Notes: generated from the sequence alone by a model not told the origin. DNA of 64,000 nt from Candidatus Thorarchaeota archaeon (GCA_020348985.1 CP070761.1:2300310-2364309), one strand, 5' to 3'; positions 9,313-17,180 are shown, numbered from the stretch's first letter. Program-made: numbers and translations.

Positions 9313-10689
9313 TTATCTTGTGAAGTACACAATGCTCTCTCTCAAGACAAAGGACCTTCTTATTCCAGACCTTCTAACTCTGTCGATTTCGATTCCCATA
9401 GGTCTGAATCCTGCTTTCTCGGCCACCATCATAGTAATGAGATCTGTAGGAATATAGACGTCCAGGATCAGGGAATCCCCTACAACCCATGCCACCTTGC
9501 CTCCCGGTCGCATTGAGTCGTGTATTCGACAGAGCACTCGGTAAATGTCTTCGAAGTACTTGCGAATCAGTATATGGTAGTCCTTTCTTCTAATTCCGAG
9601 CCGTTCTCTCATTCTGGGTCTCGTTGCCCTTGTCACATAGGTGACCCAATCAAGGTCGAACAGATCTGGCTGCTCTTCATACTCTTGTATCATTTTCCTG
9701 GAGACATTGTCACAGAGAATCATTCTATCACGGAGCTCTCTAAAATCTGCTGTAGATTGGGCGTCCTCCATCCAGCCAATCTCCAGCTTGTAGTTTCCAA
9801 CATAATCAAATGAGTTCAGATACGGTGGCGATGTAATAACGGCATCCACAGTGTGTTCTGCAGGAATCGCGAATTCCATTGAGTCCTCGTTGTAGATGTG
9901 ACACGGAGGTAACTCGCCTTGAATTCGCTGAACTTGTTCGATGTCTTCAATTATCTGGCCAACTTTCGTCTCGAAGAGCTCCACTGGGAGTCTCACATGC
10001 ACGGCAGTTTCCTTCTTCTTATCATACCCTATCGAAGGCGACCGCTTGAGATTGCTGCAGGGCAGCAGCACAGTCATGAAGGCCAGCTCAAAGTAGATCC
10101 TGAGATCCGGCCGCTCAATCTGCTGAACTTGTTCTTTGATCCTGAGAATGATCTGGAGCACATCAGGTCTAAACTGCCTGTCAGTCTTCATAAACACCGG
10201 AGGATCAATGCTGGTCTCTTTTGTGAAGTCAAGCGATTTCATAGTGTTTCTGATTTCCTCAGGACTGATTTCCCATGCTGTTTTCGCTTTGAGGACCCTG
10301 AAGATCGTTGGATTGATTTCGATGCCCACAGACTCAATCCCTCTCATCATTGAACAGACATTCACCGTTCCTGATCCTGTGAACGGATCCAATATTACGG
10401 AATCCTTCCCAAGACCAAAGTCATCCATTGTGTCGTATACGAAGCTATCAGAGAATCCTTCAAGGTAGTCCGTCCACCGGTGAACTGGCCTCGCCTTGTT
10501 GTTGGCAAAGTTCAGACCACGGCGCTTCAATTCAAAACGAATGCTGACCTCAGGATAGCGAAGCTGGAACTCATGAAGATACGTTTCTGGCGTTTTGAAA
10601 TGAGATCCTATGCTTGTCCATAGGTCCGTATTTCCAGAGTAGAATCGACCCACATCACCGATAAAAGACGAGTCCTGCTCACTGGTCAT
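9313..10689 (-). CDS. orphan site-specific DNA methyltransferase
   Basis: 458 residues. An AdoMet-binding motif DPFTGSGTVN lies in the N-terminal third (about residue 97) and the catalytic TSPPY motif about residue 285, so motif I precedes motif IV with a long region between them that could be the target-recognition part. S/TSPPY is typical of N4-cytosine or N6-adenine amino-methylases. No endonuclease gene is adjacent, so it is either an orphan epigenetic enzyme or the remnant of a restriction-modification system. The nearest nuclease-fold gene is about 22 kb away. Confidence 0.85.
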   Translation of the reverse strand: MTSEQDSSFIGDVGRFYSGNTDLWTSIGSHFKTPETYLHEFQLRYPEVSIRFELKRRGLNFANNKARPVHRWTDYLEGFSDSFVYDTMDDFGLGKDSVILDPFTGSGTVNVCSMMRGIESVGIEINPTIFRVLKAKTAWEISPEEIRNTMKSLDFTKETSIDPPVFMKTDRQFRPDVLQIILRIKEQVQQIERPDLRIYFELAFMTVLLPCSNLKRSPSIGYDKKKETAVHVRLPVELFETKVGQIIEDIEQVQRIQGELPPCHIYNEDSMEFAIPAEHTVDAVITSPPYLNSFDYVGNYKLEIGWMEDAQSTADFRELRDRMILCDNVSRKMIQEYEEQPDLFDLDWVTYVTRATRPRMRERLGIRRKDYHILIRKYFEDIYRVLCRIHDSMRPGGKVAWVVGDSLILDVYIPTDLITMMVAEKAGFRPMGIEIDRVRRSGIRRSFVLRESIVYFTR

Positions 10690-10773
10690 TCTGTTTTCAA
10701 CACGGCAGACCTTTTGGCTGCATGTCTCAAACTCACATTTAAAGTCAAGAGTCTGCTCAACTCTTTCAGGTTC

Positions 10774-11547
10774 CTATACTATGACAACAGCATCCACGAA
10801 AAGCTCGTAGTCCTCATCCTCATCCAAGTTATGAATCAGAACTTTCTCGACCTCGAATTCTCCACGTATCTCAAGCAACCTTGATTCGGTTAGTATTTTG
10901 ACTGAAGAGTTCTCAAGCTCTTCCTTCAATTCATCCGTCGTAACGATCTCATCTGCTGCGGTCAAGAGCACCACCCGGTCAGTAACTGATGTCAGCTCTA
11001 GTGCCACGTCAACTGACTCGTCTCCGGTGTGAACCACTAGAGTTCTCTTCTCCTCGAAGTCAGATGCGTCCATTACAGTCCTGTAGAGTCCATTGTCAAG
11101 ATACTCGTCAGCTCCCACGAGACAGTCAAGATCAAACTCTGTTCCGTCCTCTGACTGAATAGCCTTGATCCCGCGCTGGCGATAGTTCTTGATGGCTTCA
11201 TGTAATGCGTCCGCCGCGAGATTGGAACAATGCATCTTGATTGGAGGAAGACCATCAAGTTCGTCTGCGACATCGTCACGAGTTACCTGCATCGCCTCAT
11301 CAAGCGTCATTCCCACAACCATCTCTGTGGTCATGCTGCTTGTAGCTATCGCAGAACCACACCCAAATGTCCTGAACTTGGCCTCCACGATACGGTCGTC
11401 TTGGACACGAATGAACACTTCCATCAGATCTCCGCAAGTTGGGTTTCCGACACGGCCACTAGCTACGTCATCGCCTTCAAGAACGCCAACATTCCTGGGA
11501 TTTCTGAAGTGGTCGAGAACTTTCTCACTGTATTGTGTTGATTTCAT
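10774..11547 (-). CDS. iscU: IscU-type Fe-S scaffold fused to a degenerate thioredoxin-reductase-like half
   Basis: 257 residues against about 130-150 for ordinary IscU. Residues 1-130 are a complete scaffold: ligands C38 (NPTCGD), D40, C63 (FGCGSAIATS) and C107 (MHCSNLA). Residues about 145-257 follow the NAD(P)H-binding half of thioredoxin reductase in order, with the usual elements degraded. The position of CATC reads RTVMDAS, the Rossmann glycine motif reads HTGDESVDVA, and the strand-helix pattern VVLLTAADEI plus a C-terminal FVDAVVIV strand is kept. The added half therefore should neither do thiol redox nor bind NAD(P)H normally. It is the last gene of tusA-dsrE-iscS-iscU, 11 bases after iscS. 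Confidence 0.88.
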   Translation of the reverse strand: MKSTQYSEKVLDHFRNPRNVGVLEGDDVASGRVGNPTCGDLMEVFIRVQDDRIVEAKFRTFGCGSAIATSSMTTEMVVGMTLDEAMQVTRDDVADELDGLPPIKMHCSNLAADALHEAIKNYRQRGIKAIQSEDGTEFDLDCLVGADEYLDNGLYRTVMDASDFEEKRTLVVHTGDESVDVALELTSVTDRVVLLTAADEIVTTDELKEELENSSVKILTESRLLEIRGEFEVEKVLIHNLDEDEDYELFVDAVVIV

Positions 11548-11558
11548 TCAATTTTCAC

Positions 11559-12728
11559 CTACTTCTTTCTCTTGTAGACTGGTGACATATCCCTTAGTCT
11601 CGTTACTATCTCAGGAACCGCCTCTAGAACAACATCGATGTCTTCGTCTTTGTTGAAGCGGCCCACGGTGAGTTGTAGAGAACCATGTGCTTCCTCATGC
11701 AGTAAACCTGTTGCAATGAGTGTATGAGATGGCTCAAGTGTTTTCGAGGTGCAAGCTGAACCTGTTGAAACTGAGATTCCACGGTCCTTGAAAGAAAGCA
11801 GCAATGCCTCTCCTTCGATTCCCTCAAATCGTATGTGTGCATTGCTTGCCAACCTCTGTTCAGGATGTCCGTTTAGATAGCTGTCGGGAACGGTACCCAG
11901 AATCTCTTTGATCAGCCGGTCTCGATAGGTTTTGAAACGCTTGACCTCTTCGGGAAGCTCTTTCTCCATAATCTCTGCGGCTGCACGCATGCCAACAATA
12001 CCGGGCATGTCCTCAGACCCGGATCTAAGCCCTCTTTCCTGTCCGCCACCTATGAGAACAGGGTTCACTCTGAATCCCTTTCTCATAACAAGCACGCCGA
12101 CTCCTCTTGGACCGTAGATATCATTCGAAGATAGTGACATCAGATTGATGCCATCCCTCTTGACATCAAGTGGGAGGAGGCCTTCTGCAGCTACAGCATC
12201 TGTATGAAAGGCAATCCCTTTCTCTGATGCCAGTTTACCAATCTCCTCGATTGGCTGTATCGTACCAATCTCATTATTTGCTATTCCGATTGAAATCAGT
12301 ATTGTCTTGTCTGTGAGCCTTCGTTCAAGCTTCGATAGACTCACGCGTCCGTACTGATCGACGGGGACCTTTGAAACATTGAATCCCTGTCTCTCTAGAT
12401 ACTTGGCAATGTTATGAATCGAAATGTGCTCGACTTCTGATATGACTATGTGATTCCCTTTTCTTTTGTTCTTCATTGCATATCCAATGATTCCCAAGTT
12501 GATTGACTCAGTAGCTCCCGACGTGAAAATGATTTCATCAGTATCAGAGTTCACAAATCTGGCAATTGTTTTGCGGCTCTCTTCCAAAGCCTCTGTCGCC
12601 AAATCTCCGACATTGTGTAGGGTCGATGGATTTCCGAACCTGTCGCGCAGATAGGGCGTCATCTCATCGATAACCCGCGGGTCCACGGGTTTGGCTGACT
12701 GATAATCCAGATATACTTCGGACGTCAC
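11559..12728 (-). CDS. iscS: cysteine desulfurase-like IscS lacking the PLP lysine
   Basis: 389 residues with the full class V fold. Compared with E. coli IscS at a constant offset of three, H104 is kept (H101) and D180 is kept (D177). However, Q183 is A180, H205 is N202, and the Schiff-base K206 is D203 (LSSNDIYGP instead of the usual SSHKIYGP). The sulfur-carrying loop Cys is retained (C326 in STGSACTS). The same Lys-to-Asp change is known in Archaeoglobus fulgidus IscS, which binds IscU but lacks desulfurase activity. The product is therefore probably a scaffold partner or cysteine-ligand donor rather than a desulfurase. Its operon neighbours supply alternative sulfur carriers. Confidence 0.9.
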   Translation of the reverse strand: MTSEVYLDYQSAKPVDPRVIDEMTPYLRDRFGNPSTLHNVGDLATEALEESRKTIARFVNSDTDEIIFTSGATESINLGIIGYAMKNKRKGNHIVISEVEHISIHNIAKYLERQGFNVSKVPVDQYGRVSLSKLERRLTDKTILISIGIANNEIGTIQPIEEIGKLASEKGIAFHTDAVAAEGLLPLDVKRDGINLMSLSSNDIYGPRGVGVLVMRKGFRVNPVLIGGGQERGLRSGSEDMPGIVGMRAAAEIMEKELPEEVKRFKTYRDRLIKEILGTVPDSYLNGHPEQRLASNAHIRFEGIEGEALLLSFKDRGISVSTGSACTSKTLEPSHTLIATGLLHEEAHGSLQLTVGRFNKDEDIDVVLEAVPEIVTRLRDMSPVYKRKK

Positions 12729-12752
12729 TCTTTCTCCCCTTGCGTCAGAATT

Positions 12753-13127
12753 CTAGAACCACATCGTAGCATCAGCATCTAATGCTAGATCATTCAGTGT
12801 AGCAGCTCCAACAATCTCACAGGATTCGACAAGCTCTACAGTATCCCATCCTAGCATCTGTTTCGATGCCTCACAAGCATAAATCTTGACTCCCTGACTG
12901 GCAGTCTCTTTCAGCATGTCTGCAATGCTAGGGAATGTTCCAAGCCTGATTTTCTCTGCAGAACCCGGCTCCAATACTCTCAGACCCTGCCCCAGGTAGT
13001 AGACAATTGCTTCTAGATCCATTGCTTTCGCTATCTGAGCAAGTACGAGCGGTGAGTATTGACGCTCGGGATCGTCGCTTGTCTGGACGTAGAGTATCGT
13101 CTTCTTCTCTTCGCTCATATGTTTCAC
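12753..13127 (-). CDS. DsrE-family sulfur carrier
   Basis: 124 residues with the DsrE/F fold: an N-terminal strand ILYVQTSDD and a conserved Cys at C85 in KIYACEASKQ, the persulfide-carrying position, followed by a VGAATLNDLALDAD tail. Proteins of this family pass sulfane sulfur between TusA and other acceptors. The start codon directly abuts the tusA stop, and iscS follows after 24 bases, so it should move sulfur within this operon. The exact donor and acceptor are inferred. Confidence 0.83.
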   Translation of the reverse strand: MKHMSEEKKTILYVQTSDDPERQYSPLVLAQIAKAMDLEAIVYYLGQGLRVLEPGSAEKIRLGTFPSIADMLKETASQGVKIYACEASKQMLGWDTVELVESCEIVGAATLNDLALDADATMWF

Positions 13128-13370
13128 CTACTTCATTCTTCTAAACAGGAATCGTAACACGCCGTCTTCAAGTCGCTCTATGGATAGGAGTTCATGACCA
13201 GTCCTCTTTGCCCACCTCTTCATGTCCTCCTCCGCACCTGGGTCATCAGCCAGCATCTCGAGTACTTGGCCCACTTCAATAGAATTGATTCCTTTCTTGA
13301 CCTCGAATATCGGCTGAGGGCAGAACAGGCCCACACAGTCCAGAGTCTTGATCGGTTCCAGCTCAGTCAT
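13128..13370 (-). CDS. tusA: TusA-family sulfurtransferase
   Basis: 80 residues, the normal size. The signature LDCVGLFCPQPI carries the catalytic Cys (C17) in CPxP, with an additional Cys at 12. TusA proteins carry persulfide to downstream relays for tRNA thiolation, molybdenum cofactor or Fe-S metabolism. It is the first gene of the sulfur operon. A TATA box lies at 13421-13428 and a GTTAAC repeat sits between that box and the predicted transcription start. Confidence 0.88.
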   Translation of the reverse strand: MTELEPIKTLDCVGLFCPQPIFEVKKGINSIEVGQVLEMLADDPGAEEDMKRWAKRTGHELLSIERLEDGVLRFLFRRMK

Positions 13371-13405
13371 TAGAAGCCCCTTTCACTATAGTTAATCGAA
13401 TTCTT

Positions 13406-13420
13406 GTTAACTTTGTTAAC
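13406..13420. promoter_or_regulatory. GTTAAC-TTT-GTTAAC operator candidate of the sulfur operon
   Basis: Two copies of the palindrome GTTAAC are separated by TTT. On the minus strand the element lies between the TATA box (GTTATAAG, 13421-13428) and the predicted start near 13398. A repressor bound there would block transcription of tusA-dsrE-iscS-iscU. Confidence 0.45.
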
Positions 13421-13441
13421 TTATAACCTTATTGATGCGAA

Positions 13442-13852
13442 TCACGCCTTCTGTGCTCTCTTTGCTTCTAGCTCTTCTTGCAGTACTCTGCAGCGGTCTA
13501 GCCAAAGTGCCTGGTATTGTTCAGGACCAACAAGTCGTGACTTCAAGTCCTTGGCAGTTGTAATGCCTTCCTCCTTGCACCATCTCACACAGATGGCATA
13601 CGCTTCCCAGTCCATTTCGGTGTCTTCCCAAACAATTTCGACATCTTGCGCCCCGCTCACATACCAGGCTAGCAGTCGGGTATGTCCATCAGTAGAGACG
13701 TATTCACCATTCAAGAGCTTGACTGGCACAGGTTCGAGGGCATTTTCTCCTCCATCCTCAAAGAGACCCATGACTAGAGCGAGCTTCTCTTCGCTGATAT
13801 ACAGCTGACTTGGCTGAATCTTGTCGATTCCAAGTCTGAAGGTGTGAGTCAT
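13442..13852 (-). CDS. ParB/sulfiredoxin-fold protein
   Basis: 136 residues from ATG 13852, about 28 bases after a TATA element. In-frame ATGs further upstream would overlap the opposite gene. The fold marker VSTDGHTRLLAWY (residues about 55-67) is the DGHTR/DGHHR box of ParB/Srx nucleotide-binding domains, preceded by the typical IDKIQPSQLYIS segment. Possible activities in this superfamily include CTP-dependent clamps, nucleases, ADP-dependent kinases and sulfiredoxin. There is no helix-turn-helix or centromere-binding region, so chromosome partitioning is unlikely. It sits just upstream of the sulfur operon on the same strand but has its own promoter. Confidence 0.72.
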   Translation of the reverse strand: MTHTFRLGIDKIQPSQLYISEEKLALVMGLFEDGGENALEPVPVKLLNGEYVSTDGHTRLLAWYVSGAQDVEIVWEDTEMDWEAYAICVRWCKEEGITTAKDLKSRLVGPEQYQALWLDRCRVLQEELEAKRAQKA

Positions 13853-13877
13853 TCTGATTATCCAATCTGAGGAGCAA

Positions 13878-13887
13878 TCTATATAGC
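13878..13887. promoter_or_regulatory. shared palindromic TATA box between divergent genes
   Basis: The CTATATAG core reads the same on both strands. It lies about 28 bases before ATG 13852 on the minus strand and about 30 bases before ATG 13917 on the plus strand, so one TBP site may serve both genes. Confidence 0.45.
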
Positions 13888-13916
13888 TGTTCATAATGTG
13901 TCTTGTAGGAATCAAC

Positions 13917-15101
13917 ATGTCACATGAACTCGAACAGGAGAAGAGCAAGCAGGCTTGCAAGATTATGGATGAATTGGACCTTGATGTTTGGCTTGTTTGG
14001 GTTAGAGAGACCTCCCAGATGGCTGACCCCGTCCTAGAACTAATTCTAGGAGCAGACCTTGTCTGGCAATCTGCACTCCTTTATTCTAGAAACGGAGAGA
14101 AGGTTGCCATTGTAGGAAACTTCGACGCAGATGGCATCAAGAGTACGGGAGTGTTTGACAAGATTGTCCCGTATACACAGAGTATCACAGAGGACTTCCT
14201 CACAGAGCTTGATAGACTGGCACCAAAGAACATCGGGATCAACTTCAGCACCAATGATGTCACTGCCGACGGTCTTTCAGTAGGTATGCACATGCTGTTG
14301 AAGGAGATGTTGAAAGACACGAAGCACATTGATGTCCTTACTTCAGCGGAAGCACTGATTGGCAAGCTACGTGGAAGGAAGGTAGCAGGAGAGCTCACAA
14401 GGATCGAGAAGGCAGTAGAAATAACCGAGAGGATCTTTGATGAGTCGCAACAGTTCGTCAGAGTTGGTCTTACAGAACTTCAGGTGTATGATTTCTTTCA
14501 TCAGAGAATGAGAGAATACGGCGTTTCTTCGGCTTGGTATGAAGATCACAATCCTGCTGTCGATGCTGGCCCCAACAAGCAGTTTGGGCACTCTGGGCCC
14601 ACAGACAGTAAGCTCAAGTCGGGTCACCTCCTGCACTTCGATTTCGGTGTCAAGTATGAAGGCTACTGCTCAGACATTCAAAGGATGTTCTTTTTAGGAT
14701 CAGAGCTTGAAGTTCCCGAGGAGATCAAGACCGCCTTTCAAGCAGTCAATGATGCCATTACTGCGGCATCTGAATTCGTCAAACCTGGGATTAAGGGCCA
14801 TGAAGCAGATGCCGTAGCAAGAGACCTTGTGAAAGAACGTGGATATGAGGAATATCAACACGCCCTTGGTCATCAGCTGGGACGGAACGCACACGACGGC
14901 GGCACTCTCCTTGGTCCATTGTGGGACAGGTATGGGGAAACACCGAATGGCATTGTTGAGGAGGGCAATGTTTTCACGCTGGAGCTGTACGTGTCCACGG
15001 AGAACTACGGACAACTTAGTCTTGAGGAGGACATTATTGTTACTTCTACGGGATGCAGATTTCTGTCCCAAAGACAGCTTGAGTTGGTGTACATCGACTA
15101 G
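13917..15101 (+). CDS. M24-family metallopeptidase (Xaa-Pro dipeptidase-like)
   Basis: 394 residues from ATG 13917 (ATG 13896 is too close to the TATA box). An N-terminal creatinase-like domain (about 1-165) precedes the pita-bread catalytic domain. The five metal ligands can be placed: Asp in HFDFGV, Asp in YCSDIQR, His in LGHQLGR, Glu in FTLELYV and Glu in SLEEDII. The HNPAV segment near mid-protein corresponds to the substrate His. It probably cleaves X-Pro dipeptides or removes a related N-terminal residue, in the cytoplasm. Confidence 0.88.
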   Translation: MSHELEQEKSKQACKIMDELDLDVWLVWVRETSQMADPVLELILGADLVWQSALLYSRNGEKVAIVGNFDADGIKSTGVFDKIVPYTQSITEDFLTELDRLAPKNIGINFSTNDVTADGLSVGMHMLLKEMLKDTKHIDVLTSAEALIGKLRGRKVAGELTRIEKAVEITERIFDESQQFVRVGLTELQVYDFFHQRMREYGVSSAWYEDHNPAVDAGPNKQFGHSGPTDSKLKSGHLLHFDFGVKYEGYCSDIQRMFFLGSELEVPEEIKTAFQAVNDAITAASEFVKPGIKGHEADAVARDLVKERGYEEYQHALGHQLGRNAHDGGTLLGPLWDRYGETPNGIVEEGNVFTLELYVSTENYGQLSLEEDIIVTSTGCRFLSQRQLELVYID

Positions 15102-15167
15102 AAAGTTGAGATTCATTCAAGATATACTGAAATCAACAAACAATGGCTTGTCACATGGGTATGACTT

Positions 15168-15323
15168 GTGTCGGAGAAGCCACGTGCATTGAGTGCAGAG
15201 TTCGTTAGCGTCAAAATGATGCGGAACCTGATCAAATCCCAGCTGCCATTCCTCACGTACGAACAGGTGCACCTTTTTTTCGACATGGTGAAACGCTGGT
15301 CTAAGGAAGAGGAAGTCTACTAG
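15168..15323 (+). CDS. possible 51-residue protein
   Basis: A short frame from GTG 15168 to TAG 15321-15323. The product begins SEKPRALSAEF, has an aromatic helical centre (LPFLTYEQVHLFFDMV) and ends KEEEVY. A TATA-like AAGATATACT lies near 15118-15127. A second short frame (15143-15208) overlaps it and encodes a Cys-rich 21-mer. Composition looks protein-like, but no family is recognised. It is convergent with speA, three bases apart. Confidence 0.4.
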   Translation: MSEKPRALSAEFVSVKMMRNLIKSQLPFLTYEQVHLFFDMVKRWSKEEEVY

Positions 15324-15326
15324 ACG

Positions 15327-17180
15327 TCAGCGGCTTCCAGACATGTAAGGGTCGTCCTTGGTGTCTATGTCTTTGTAGCCAACTTCTTCGAGGATGTCTC
15401 CCATTCTTTCTGCTCCTTCCACCCAAGTAACGCTCCACCTTCCTTGCTCGGACACAGACACCTCAATGTCCGGAAGGTCGCCGAGGAGGTTGTGATTCAT
15501 TTCGATAACGTCTTGGTACGCTCCAGTGAGTGCTATGACAAAGAACGATCCGTGAAGATTCTCGAGGCGGCCGATAGGTACTCCCTTTCCCTTCTCGGGT
15601 TTTGGCATTGTCATTGGGCGAAAGTCCTTCGTGAACCAAATGGTTTCGGTCTGAGGTCTATGGAATTGAGAGAATTCACCGTCTGAGTCACACGTTATGT
15701 CGACTAGTCTGACCGTGGTCTCAGGATGTACATCAAGTGAGGCATGAGGGACGATTGGGAAGTGCTGATGAACAAGCACATAGTCTCCTATTGCGTTGAA
15801 GACACTAAAATTTCCAACAACGATATGTTCAGGATACCAGAAGCTCCTCAACATGCCGCTGGAAATGAAATCGGTCTCACCTCTTGGTGCAAGGGTTTCA
15901 GCGATGTGTCTTCTTACTGCTGATTCAAGCTCACCAACTATCATCTCGTTTTCCAGAGTGCGTCTCAGGTCCGTTCCAGGAACAGTGTGAATTGAATGGA
16001 ACTCATTCCACAATGGTACTAGATCTTTCACTGTCGTAGTCCTAGAGATACGACCCAGCCACTCATCCCTTGCGGCCGTCAGCTCTTCTGATGTATACTC
16101 CTCTGGCTCGGGGAACACAGATCTCACTTCCAATCCTTCAACTACGACTATGGAGCCAAGAGCAGTTATTCCCCTCCCCGATTCCACTAGGATGTCAGGG
16201 GCCGGCCTCTTCGTGGAATCTACAGATAATCCCCGTTGGATGCCTTGGACTAGTTGACGAGCATACTCCTCCATGTAGTCCTCTCTGTTGGTGCTATCAT
16301 AGTCAATGGCAAGCCCTCCCCCAAAGTCGATAATCTTCAGATTTCGGAGACCCATATCCAAAAGCTCGACATACACTCTCGTCATGTATTCTCCTAGTCT
16401 TCCAAAGCTTGTGACATCCTCAATCTGCGATCCTGCATGGGCGAGAATCGTAGTGATACAGCCTTCAAATCCTGAGGCTTTGAACAACTCCACAACGCTG
16501 AACAAATCGTGAATGCTCAGACCAAACTTTGAGTCACGACCTGAAGAATGTGACCAGTGGCCTTCTACAGAGATGTACGGCTTCAGCCGCAAGACTAGCT
16601 CCGTCTTCTCAGACTCGAATCTCTCTGTGATGAGCTTTGCCTCATGAACTGATTCGACGGAGACAGCCATATGAAACCCGTCTTCCTGCATCTCATGAAT
16701 CATATCGAGGTATTCAGGATCCTTGGCTCCGTTGCAGATGATTCTCCGTTGCTTGGCGTCGCCAATGACTCGTTGGATGAGCAGCAGTTCAGCCTTTGTA
16801 CCGGCCTCCAATCCATAGGCTGGATCGGAACCCACCACCGTTGTGACACAATCTTTTCTCTGATTGACCTTGACAGGATATACAGCGAGAAACTCCCCGG
16901 GATAATCCAGATCGTTTCTGGCCTTATCGAAAGCAGACTTCAGCCGATTCATTTGGGATATTATGAGCTGAGGCACCCTTAGTGTGAAAGAAGTCGTATA
17001 GCCATCATACTCGAAATTCTTCGAATGTATTCGACGAATGATTTCTTCAAAGGAAATGGAATGTTCTCCGATTTTGAGCAGCAAGTACCCATCGTCGTCA
17101 ATGTCCAAGAACCTGAGATCATTTCTTCCGATGCCGTAGACCTTCCTTGCCTTCTCTATTGACCACTCACTCTCACTCAC
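15327..17180 (-). CDS. speA: biosynthetic arginine decarboxylase, PLP-dependent
   Basis: 617 residues, close to the usual 630. The alanine-racemase-type barrel carries the PLP lysine in YPVKVNQRK (about residue 102), HSSGRDSKFGL, and the phosphate-binding FGGGLAIDYDST. The C-terminal beta domain carries VHQHFPIVPHASLD, and the C-terminal substrate loop ends ALTGAYQDV. It converts arginine to agmatine for polyamine synthesis. Many archaea use a small pyruvoyl-dependent enzyme instead, so the bacterial-type SpeA is notable. The GTG start has an AGAGGT ribosome-binding site and lies 32 bases after the dCache-HAMP gene, so cotranscription with the sensor genes is likely. Confidence 0.92.
   Translation of the reverse strand: MSESEWSIEKARKVYGIGRNDLRFLDIDDDGYLLLKIGEHSISFEEIIRRIHSKNFEYDGYTTSFTLRVPQLIISQMNRLKSAFDKARNDLDYPGEFLAVYPVKVNQRKDCVTTVVGSDPAYGLEAGTKAELLLIQRVIGDAKQRRIICNGAKDPEYLDMIHEMQEDGFHMAVSVESVHEAKLITERFESEKTELVLRLKPYISVEGHWSHSSGRDSKFGLSIHDLFSVVELFKASGFEGCITTILAHAGSQIEDVTSFGRLGEYMTRVYVELLDMGLRNLKIIDFGGGLAIDYDSTNREDYMEEYARQLVQGIQRGLSVDSTKRPAPDILVESGRGITALGSIVVVEGLEVRSVFPEPEEYTSEELTAARDEWLGRISRTTTVKDLVPLWNEFHSIHTVPGTDLRRTLENEMIVGELESAVRRHIAETLAPRGETDFISSGMLRSFWYPEHIVVGNFSVFNAIGDYVLVHQHFPIVPHASLDVHPETTVRLVDITCDSDGEFSQFHRPQTETIWFTKDFRPMTMPKPEKGKGVPIGRLENLHGSFFVIALTGAYQDVIEMNHNLLGDLPDIEVSVSEQGRWSVTWVEGAERMGDILEEVGYKDIDTKDDPYMSGSR

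Noticed and set aside
9919-10353. Open frame of 144 codons opposite the methyltransferase
   Set aside because: No recognisable domain or start signal; shadow of the strongly supported methyltransferase gene.
13406-13420. SurR-type sulfur-response site (GTTn3AAC)
   Set aside because: The spacing is wrong: the element gives AAC-N3-GTT, not GTT-N3-AAC, so it cannot be called a SurR box.
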